From: Eubacteriales bacterium
Lineage (GTDB): Bacteria; Bacillota; Clostridia; Oscillospirales; CAG-272
Reading direction: 5' to 3'
Length of the DNA: 14,719 bases
NCBI GenBank assembly: GCA_028709565.1
Contig: JAQVWU010000028.1
Coordinates: forward strand, 1 to 14,719
The position numbers and the translations under genes are program-made. The notes below the pieces were generated by a model. It worked only from the letters and a program-made list of their open reading frames with translations, had not been told where the DNA came from and searched no databases. This document shows positions 13,658 through 14,719 of the stretch, piece after piece (position 1 is the first letter of the stretch; each line of letters opens with the position of its first letter).

Positions 13658-14482
13658 ATGCATGAATCGATCGCCTCATTCTATGACGGCTACGGCGAGC
13701 GCGAATGGGAACGGCTGGAGAAAACCGCTTACGGACGTCTTATTTACAACTGTCATATGTGGTTTCTTGAGCCTCACCTGAACGAAGGACTGCGTGTTTT
13801 GGACGCGGGGTGCGGCAGCGGCCGTTTTTCGATACCCGCCGCCAAAAAAGGATGCAGAATGACCCTGCTTGACATATCAAAGGTGCAGCTTAATATTGCC
13901 GAAAACAAATTACACGCAAACGGGTATGACGGGCGCTTTATCCGCGCGTCGGTTACCGATATGGCGATGCTGGACAGCGGCAGCTTTGATATCGTCATAT
14001 GTTACGGTGCGGTATTGAATTATCTGCACGGCGGAACCACACGGGCGTTAACCGAGCTGACCCGTGTTCTCAAACACGGAGGAACACTGGTAATCAGCGT
14101 ATGCGGCCGTGCCGGTGTATTGCGTGCATGCGCCGCCGAGCTGAAAATACCGATGGTTGAATTCTGGGGTGATCCCCGGCGCTGGGGGATACAGTCGGTT
14201 GTCAGCACCGGAGACGAAACGGAATATCCGGGGGCCGTGCACCCGCAGCGGCATTATTTCACATCGGGCGAACTTGAGCATTTAATGGAACAGGCGGGTT
14301 TAAGTGATATCAAAACGGGAGCGGCGCCCTCGGTATTTACGGGTCAGAGGAAAAACACCGAGGAAATTTCATCTGATGAAGAGGCGTGGAAAACACTGCT
14401 GTATACCGAAAATAAAATGTTTACCGAACCCGGGCTTGCCGACAGCGGCGAATTTATTTTAATCAAAGGTGTAAAACGTTAA
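13658..14482 (+). CDS. Class I SAM-dependent methyltransferase of unknown substrate
   Basis: I take the ATG at 13658 (274 residues), 6 nt after AAAGGTG. A GTG at 13649 would add 3 residues but lies inside that Shine-Dalgarno site. The Rossmann-fold motif I is VLDAGCGSGRFSI (about residues 49-61 from the chosen start), followed by the acidic LLDIS at the end of strand 2 and SFDIVICYGAVLNYL as motif IV. The C-terminal part (about 190-274) has no motif I recognise and may bind the substrate. It lies between argB and argD, 20 bp after argB and 25 bp before argD, with the same AAAGGTG signal as argD. It is therefore probably translated with the arginine enzymes. It is not a known pathway enzyme. 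A role on arginine, ornithine or a related amine is only a guess, and a small-molecule or protein target is equally possible. Confidence 0.87.
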   Translation: MHESIASFYDGYGEREWERLEKTAYGRLIYNCHMWFLEPHLNEGLRVLDAGCGSGRFSIPAAKKGCRMTLLDISKVQLNIAENKLHANGYDGRFIRASVTDMAMLDSGSFDIVICYGAVLNYLHGGTTRALTELTRVLKHGGTLVISVCGRAGVLRACAAELKIPMVEFWGDPRRWGIQSVVSTGDETEYPGAVHPQRHYFTSGELEHLMEQAGLSDIKTGAAPSVFTGQRKNTEEISSDEEAWKTLLYTENKMFTEPGLADSGEFILIKGVKR

Positions 14483-14507
14483 ATTATTTAAATTAAAGGT
14501 GACAGTT

Positions 14508-14719
14508 ATGACACATGATAAAGCGATAAGTCTTGATAAAACGCATATAATGGAGACATACGGCAGATATGCGATTGCCGCCGCCGAAGGGAAGGGGGCA
14601 ACGCTGCGTGGGCTTGACGGAAGGGAATACATCGATTTTACCAGCGGTATCGGGGTCAACACACTTGGATTTGCCGATGAAGGCTATATACAGGCAGTGA
14701 CCGAACAGCTGCGGCGTTT
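14508..14719 (+). CDS. argD: Acetylornithine aminotransferase, 3'-truncated by window edge
   Basis: ArgD is a PLP-dependent class III aminotransferase that makes N-acetylornithine from the semialdehyde and glutamate. Only the first 70 codons are in the window. They show the family's N-terminus: METYGRYAIAAAEGKG, then LRGLDGREYIDFTSGIGVNTLGF. AAAGGTG (14495-14501) lies 6 nt before the ATG. The gene runs off the end of the window, so the PLP lysine cannot be checked. The operon context (argCJB upstream) supports argD over other class III aminotransferases. Confidence 0.93.
   Translation, partial: MTHDKAISLDKTHIMETYGRYAIAAAEGKGATLRGLDGREYIDFTSGIGVNTLGFADEGYIQAVTEQLRR

Overview
The window looks like chromosomal DNA of a spore-forming member of the Bacillota, most likely an uncultured Clostridia lineage. 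The evidence is a PdaA-type spore-cortex deacetylase, strong GAGGTG/AAGGAGG Shine-Dalgarno sites, several near-consensus sigma-A promoters with 17-bp spacers, an argCJB-argD cluster of Gram-positive type, LTAC-lipobox lipoproteins and heavy use of the ATA isoleucine codon. GC content looks moderate (about half, by eye). No insertion sequence, integrase, CRISPR array or rRNA was seen.

Layout. 1-1195: 3' part of mnmE (tRNA-U34 modification GTPase), cut by the window edge. 1211-1985: a very strong promoter driving a small secreted lipoprotein. 2087-3562: an orphan sugar-type ABC solute-binding lipoprotein with an EF-hand-like calcium loop. 3569-4219: a consensus promoter and mntP (manganese efflux). 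4222-6753 (minus) and 6984-8114 (plus): a divergent pair, a cytoplasmic GH78 alpha-L-rhamnosidase and a beta-propeller protein resembling PL22 oligogalacturonate lyases, each with its own promoter in the 230-bp gap. 8119-8345: a hairpin terminator interlocked with the promoter of a tRNA-Trp(CCA) gene, which has its own terminator. 8365-10222 (minus): a probable three-gene cell-envelope/sporulation unit, pdaA-like deacetylase, second NodB deacetylase, then a tiny asparagine-rich protein ending in a hairpin. 10357-14719 (plus): argC-argJ-argB-methyltransferase-argD (argD cut by the window end).

How it fits together. The arg genes cover the acetylated cyclic route to ornithine: ArgB phosphorylates acetylglutamate, ArgC reduces it, ArgD transaminates, and ArgJ returns the acetyl group to glutamate. 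ArgB has the N-terminal helix region and C-terminal signature of arginine-inhibited kinases. The rhamnosidase, propeller and solute-binding protein suggest use of rhamnose-containing plant oligosaccharides, but no permease or regulator is present to confirm this. The most unusual points are the apparent ATA start of the pdaA gene, the disordered Asn-rich protein, the terminator/promoter interlock before tRNA-Trp, and an uncharacterised methyltransferase inside the arginine operon. I found no clear evidence of a wholly new multi-gene system.
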